8,833 nt of DNA from Bergeyella zoohelcum. GTDB lineage: Bacteria; Bacteroidota; Bacteroidia; Flavobacteriales; Weeksellaceae. The notes beneath the pieces are model-generated. The model was not told the origin of the DNA. It did not search any database and saw nothing but the letters and a program-made list of their open reading frames with translations. The position numbers and the translations under genes are program-made. Positions 5,585 to 8,833 of the stretch are shown here, one piece after another. Position 1 is the stretch's first letter; each line of letters begins with the position of its first letter. The stretch covers positions 1 through 8,833 of the forward strand of contig JAUNHO010000022.1 in assembly GCA_030523905.1 (NCBI GenBank), in the 5' to 3' direction.

Positions 5585-7651
5585 ATGATACCAAAGGCTA
5601 AAAAAATAGATAAAATTCTTGAAAAATACGGCGATAAAAGATTAGACCCTTATTTTTGGCTCAACGAAAGAGAAAACCCAGAGGTCATAGCCTATTTGGA
5701 AGTAGAAAATGCGTATTGCTCTGAAATAATGAAAGATACAGAAACGCTTCAACAGGAACTTTTCGAGGAAATGAAAGCCAGATACAAGGAAGACGACCAA
5801 TCTTTGCCTTATTTTTTCAATGAATATTGGTATATCATCAGGTATGAAAAGGGTAAGGAATATCCTATATTTTGTAGAAAATTCCAGACATTAGAAAATT
5901 CGGAAGAGATTATTTTAGATGTCAATATTTTAGCCGAAGGTAAAGCCTTCTTTGAAGTAGGAAGCGTAGCAGTAAGCACTGATAATCAAATCGCTAGTTT
6001 CTCTTCGGATAGTTTGGGGAGAAGGATTTATACCATCAAATTCAAAAATCTAAAAACAGGCGAAATCCTCACTGATGAAATCCCAAATACCACAGGAAAA
6101 GTGGTTTGGGCGAATGATAATGAGCATATTTTCTACATCAGAAAAGATAAAAATTTAAGAGCATTCCAGGTTTATCGCCATAAAATAGGAACCGATGCCG
6201 AGGAAGATATATTGGTCTATCACGAAGAAGATGATTCGTTTGATGTGAATATCTTCAAAACCAAATCCTTAAAATATATTTTCATCGCGAGTTCTAGCAC
6301 GATTTCTGATGAACACCGCTTCATTCCTGCTGATGATGTCTTCCAAGAATGGAAAGTGCTACAGCCAAGAATGGACGATTTGGAGTACTCCGTAGAGCAT
6401 TTTGAAAATGATTTTTACATCATCACTAATGCCGATAATGCTACCAATTTCAAGTTGGTGAAAACAAGCGTAACTAATTGTAGCATAGATAATTGGGTAG
6501 ATATTGTCTCACATCGGGAAGAGGTGCTTTTGGAAGGCTTTGAGATTTTCCAAAATTATTTGGTTTTAGAGGAAAGAGAACAAGGTTTGCTTCAAATCAA
6601 AATCATTGATAATCAGACGAATGAAAGCCATTATTTGCCATTTTCAGACCCTACCTATACGGCGTACATTGGGCTGAATTTAGAGTTTGATACCGAAGTT
6701 TTAAGGTTTGGCTATACCTCACTTACAAAGCCCAACTCTACAATGGAGTACAATATGCGAGAAAAAACGACTAAAATCTTGAAACAACAGGAGGTTTTAG
6801 GCGGAAAATTCTCATCAGACAACTATATTTCTGAACGCATCTGGGCAACGGCAAGAGACGGAAAAAAAGTGCCTATTTCTTTGGTTTATCATAAAAATAC
6901 CGAAAAATCTGCCGATACGCCACTGCTTTTGTACGGCTATGGCAGTTATGGGCATACCGTAGATGCTAGTTTTTCTAGCGTTCGCCTATCGCTTTTAGAT
7001 AGAGGTTTTATTTTTGCTATTGCCCATATCCGTGGCGGAGAATATCTCGGTAGAAACTGGTATGAAGATGGGAAAATGCTCCAAAAAAAGAATACTTTCT
7101 TTGATTTTATAGATGCTGCGAAATTTTTAATTAATGAAAACTATACCTCGCCGAAACACCTCTACGCAATGGGGGGCAGTGCTGGTGGTTTGCTAATGGG
7201 TGCGGTGATGAACGAAGCCCCACAATTGTTCAACGGAATTGTGGCACAAGTGCCATTCGTAGATGTGGTAACTACGATGCTGGACGAGAGTATTCCGCTG
7301 ACGACAGGCGAGTACGATGAATGGGGCAACCCAAATGAAGAGGAGTATTATCATTATATGAAATCTTATTCGCCTTATGATAATGTAGAAGCAAAAAATT
7401 ACCCTAACGCACTGATAACAACTGGCTTACACGATTCCCAAGTGCAATACTGGGAACCTGCCAAATGGGTAGCGAAACTCCGTGATATGAAGACGGATAA
7501 TAATATTTTGCTCTTCAAAACCGATATGAGTGCAGGACACGGCGGTGCGAGTGGGCGTTTTGAATCCTTGAAAGATGATGCCCTAGAATACGCTTTTCTA
7601 TTGAAAATTGATAATCCAACGCTAATAACTAATAGCCAATCAACAAAATAA
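5585..7651 (+). CDS. ptrB: Oligopeptidase B (protease II), S9A prolyl oligopeptidase family
   Basis: Serine peptidase that cuts short peptides after arginine or lysine. The 688 residues match the family length. An N-terminal segment (D21-P-Y-F-W-L-N-E-R-E-N-P-E-V) wraps to the hydrolase; a seven-bladed propeller occupies about 75-400; the alpha/beta-hydrolase follows. Catalytic residues are S532 in G530-G-S-A-G-G, D617 in L615-H-D-S-Q-V and H652 in A650-G-H-G-G, the same numbers as I recall for the E. coli enzyme. The block V556-P-F-V-D-V-V-T-T-M-L-D-E-S-I-P-L-T-T-G is almost that of enteric PtrB, which separates it from true prolyl oligopeptidase. Of the two acidic residues reported to bind the P1 basic side chain, E576 is kept and E578 is D578. 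There is no signal peptide, so it should be cytoplasmic. Its TAA overlaps the next ATG by one base (TAATG). Confidence 0.95.
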   Translation: MIPKAKKIDKILEKYGDKRLDPYFWLNERENPEVIAYLEVENAYCSEIMKDTETLQQELFEEMKARYKEDDQSLPYFFNEYWYIIRYEKGKEYPIFCRKFQTLENSEEIILDVNILAEGKAFFEVGSVAVSTDNQIASFSSDSLGRRIYTIKFKNLKTGEILTDEIPNTTGKVVWANDNEHIFYIRKDKNLRAFQVYRHKIGTDAEEDILVYHEEDDSFDVNIFKTKSLKYIFIASSSTISDEHRFIPADDVFQEWKVLQPRMDDLEYSVEHFENDFYIITNADNATNFKLVKTSVTNCSIDNWVDIVSHREEVLLEGFEIFQNYLVLEEREQGLLQIKIIDNQTNESHYLPFSDPTYTAYIGLNLEFDTEVLRFGYTSLTKPNSTMEYNMREKTTKILKQQEVLGGKFSSDNYISERIWATARDGKKVPISLVYHKNTEKSADTPLLLYGYGSYGHTVDASFSSVRLSLLDRGFIFAIAHIRGGEYLGRNWYEDGKMLQKKNTFFDFIDAAKFLINENYTSPKHLYAMGGSAGGLLMGAVMNEAPQLFNGIVAQVPFVDVVTTMLDESIPLTTGEYDEWGNPNEEEYYHYMKSYSPYDNVEAKNYPNALITTGLHDSQVQYWEPAKWVAKLRDMKTDNNILLFKTDMSAGHGGASGRFESLKDDALEYAFLLKIDNPTLITNSQSTK

Positions 7652-7992
7652 TGACAGAAGCAGAACTTTGGAAAAAAGTAGAAGCGTTTTTCGTGGAAAA
7701 TTTTGATGCAGAACCGAATATCCCTATTGAAACCATATTGTTTCTTATTGGTATTCAGGAGCTTGGGAGCGGTATGCAGGATTATAGCAAAGACGACAAG
7801 GTCAATCTTATTCATATAGCGGTCTGCCGTTTGTTGCAACCTTTTGGCTTCTTTGAGTTTTCTCATTATGATGAAGATGGTTATCCGCATTTCGTGGAAA
7901 AAGAGCCTCTACCAGAGCTAAAACCCAACGAACAGCAAATCCTAATGAAAAAAGCGATAATACAATACTTTAATGATGAGAATTTATTTTAG
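7651..7992 (+). CDS. Conserved hypothetical protein, translationally coupled to ptrB
   Basis: An acidic, probably cytoplasmic protein of 113 residues without signal peptide or membrane segment. I cannot assign a function or a named domain. The sequence has the look of a protein I associate with flavobacterial genomes: F14-V-E-N-F-D-A-E-P-N-I, then a hydrophobic stretch I29-L-F-L-I-G-I-Q-E-L-G, D48-D-K-V-N-L-I-H-I-A-V-C-R-L-L, a D74-E-D-G-Y-P-H-F turn, and a helical C-terminus around N93-E-Q-Q-I-L-M-K-K-A-I-I-Q-Y-F. It appears mostly alpha-helical. The start codon shares its A with the ptrB stop, so it is almost certainly made from the same mRNA by reinitiation. That suggests, but does not prove, a functional tie with the peptidase. 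An inverted repeat spans its stop codon. Confidence 0.85.
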   Translation: MTEAELWKKVEAFFVENFDAEPNIPIETILFLIGIQELGSGMQDYSKDDKVNLIHIAVCRLLQPFGFFEFSHYDEDGYPHFVEKEPLPELKPNEQQILMKKAIIQYFNDENLF

Positions 7993-8007
7993 ATTAAAAA
8001 TAAATTC
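7980..8007. repeat. 11-bp perfect inverted repeat over the stop of the 113-residue gene
   Basis: GAATTTATTTT (7980-7990) and AAAATAAATTC (7997-8007) are perfect complements around a 6-base loop. The stem is almost all A/T. A run of seven T (8022-8028) follows 14 bases later. It could end the ptrB operon or protect the mRNA 3' end; the low GC content makes it a weak terminator. Confidence 0.45.
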
Positions 8008-8022
8008 ACTCTATAATTTCAT

Positions 8023-8054
8023 TTTTTTGGCATAAAAAACAATTTTTTGGCTTA
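8023..8054 (+). repeat. Direct repeat TTTTTTGGCnTA, two copies 20 bases apart
   Basis: TTTTTTGGCATA (8023-8034) and TTTTTTGGCTTA (8043-8054) agree at 11 of 12 positions and are exactly 20 bases apart, about two helical turns. They lie upstream of the sensor kinase gene. The TTTG in copy 1 (8026-8029) could serve as a -33 element for an imperfect -7 box, TATTTTTTG (8053-8061), which has one base too many in the spacer. Confidence 0.4.
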
Positions 8055-8070
8055 TTTTTTGTTTTTATAT

Positions 8071-8093
8071 TGTTAAAATCAGTAATTTTAACA
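8071..8093. promoter_or_regulatory. Perfect 9-bp dyad upstream of the sensor kinase, candidate operator
   Basis: TGTTAAAAT (8071-8079) and ATTTTAACA (8085-8093) are exact reverse complements separated by the five bases CAGTA. The centre lies 34 bases before the kinase ATG at 8116. The short spacer and AT-rich arms look more like a protein-binding dyad than a terminator, and no T-run follows. A site for the cognate response regulator is a reasonable guess only. Confidence 0.45.
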
Positions 8094-8115
8094 CTTCAAA
8101 TTCAAAAATAGAAAA

Positions 8116-8833
8116 ATGAACCAACGCTTTATACCGATTATCTCCATCTTGATGTCCATTTCCGTAGTGGTTTTCGTAACTCTACAAATCAAATGGCTGA
8201 AGGAATATTATGGAGCATTAGACCAAGATTTTTCTAATAAAGTGCATATCGCGTTGGAAGAATCTGTAAAGCAAATATCTGATATAGAGGTAGATAAATA
8301 CCTGAATGAAAACTATAAAAATTTTGGTAAAACCGTGATTGCAAGTAGCGGACAGCCCGTTTCTACCATCGTTCAGCAGGTGGAAGACTCCGCTAGCCGT
8401 AGGACGATAACCTACCAAAATAGCATCATAGAACGCGAAAATCTACCGATTTCGGATACTGGCGATAGCCTCAATCGTGTGAAACTTTGGACGGAAGAAT
8501 CTCTCATTAAAATAAAACGAGATAGTAGCCACCCCGAGCCGCTTACTTCCGCTCTCAATACCTCTATTTCTTCTGGCGAATATAATTTGAAGGAATTTAC
8601 AAGAATAGTGGGGAACAACCGCCCCATAGACAAACGAGTAGATAAGAAAACCATAGACTCCGTAGTATCTAGGGAGCTGAAAAACAATGGGATAAATAGT
8701 GATTTTGGCTTTGGTATTTTTGATAAAAACAATAAAATAACTTCCATTGCAGACCAGAATTACCAAAAACATCAGGGATATTCTCGGTACTCGCAGACTT
8801 TGTTTAAGGACTCTAATGACACTCCGCTTTATA
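8116..8833 (+). CDS. Sensor histidine kinase, N-terminal sensing part only (3' end outside the window)
   Basis: The open frame from ATG 8116 to the edge gives 239 residues. A membrane segment (about I7-L23) follows a short cytoplasmic tail. Then comes L27-K-E-Y-Y-G-A-L-D-Q-D-F-S-N-K-V-H-I-A-L-E and a long periplasmic region with no second membrane segment yet. The order (short tail, one helix, helix with D-F-x-x-K-V-x-x-A-L, later I180-D-S-V-V-S-R-E-L-K-N-N-G-I with F197-G-F-G-I-F-D and then T228-L-F-K-D-S-N-D-T-P-L-Y) is what I know from RprX-like sensor kinases of Bacteroidota. In those, a second helix, a HisKA domain and a HATPase domain follow, usually with an OmpR-type regulator next door. 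The kinase domains are beyond the window, so the call rests on the sensor part alone. Signal unknown. Confidence 0.75.
   Translation, partial: MNQRFIPIISILMSISVVVFVTLQIKWLKEYYGALDQDFSNKVHIALEESVKQISDIEVDKYLNENYKNFGKTVIASSGQPVSTIVQQVEDSASRRTITYQNSIIERENLPISDTGDSLNRVKLWTEESLIKIKRDSSHPEPLTSALNTSISSGEYNLKEFTRIVGNNRPIDKRVDKKTIDSVVSRELKNNGINSDFGFGIFDKNNKITSIADQNYQKHQGYSRYSQTLFKDSNDTPLY

Noticed and set aside
7399..7890. 163-codon open frame on the minus strand across the ptrB/113-residue gene junction
   Set aside because: It is antisense to two well-supported coding regions, and its sequence has no family features or promoter.
8218..8772. Several minus-strand open frames at the right end
   Set aside because: They mirror the plus-strand sensor kinase frame, which runs unbroken from 8116 to the edge and carries a signal-anchor helix and familiar sensor-domain motifs.
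1..8833. Mobile element, CRISPR array, tRNA/rRNA, toxin-antitoxin or defence island
   Set aside because: I found no transposase or integrase motifs, no regularly spaced repeats, no tRNA cloverleaf and no short unknown gene pairs. All genes belong to core or common flavobacterial families with uniform base composition by eye.

Overview
This window looks like an ordinary chromosomal stretch from a Bacteroidota, most likely a flavobacterium of the Chryseobacterium/Riemerella/Bergeyella type. The reasons are the AT-rich sequence, several Bacteroidota-type -7 boxes of the form TAnnTTTGC, and families typical of flavobacteria (DUF4296 lipoprotein, DUF4271 membrane protein, the short HemD, an RprX-like sensor kinase). 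The genus is an inference. I see no mobile element, CRISPR array, tRNA or rRNA, and no stretch longer than about 125 bases without a gene.

Layout. (1) The 3' part of birA (biotin-protein ligase, + strand) ends at 706, 16 bases from a convergent operon. (2) The minus-strand operon, read from 4065 down to 723, is very tight: polyprenol-phosphate mannosyltransferase-like GT2, DUF4296 lipoprotein (4-base ATGA overlap), tgt (2-base gap), and LptF/LptG-family permease (12-base gap, GTG start). (3) At 4066-4122 is a compact divergent promoter region with two back-to-back -7 boxes. (4) On the plus strand are DUF4271 (probable TTG start), hemD, a hairpin, then ptrB (oligopeptidase B) and a conserved 113-residue protein whose start overlaps the ptrB stop by one base. 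(5) After a 123-base AT-rich intergenic region holding an inverted repeat, a 20-base-period direct repeat and a clean 9-bp dyad, a sensor histidine kinase gene starts at 8116 and runs off the right edge.

The genes are mostly housekeeping: biotinylation, queuosine tRNA modification, LPS transport, haem/sirohaem synthesis, lipid-linked sugar transfer and peptide breakdown. I do not see a new defence, mobile or biosynthetic system. The points most worth a second look are the loss of all three zinc-binding cysteines in Tgt, the hairpin with a T-run between a -7 box and hemD, the uncharacterised gene coupled to ptrB, and the dyad in front of the sensor kinase.
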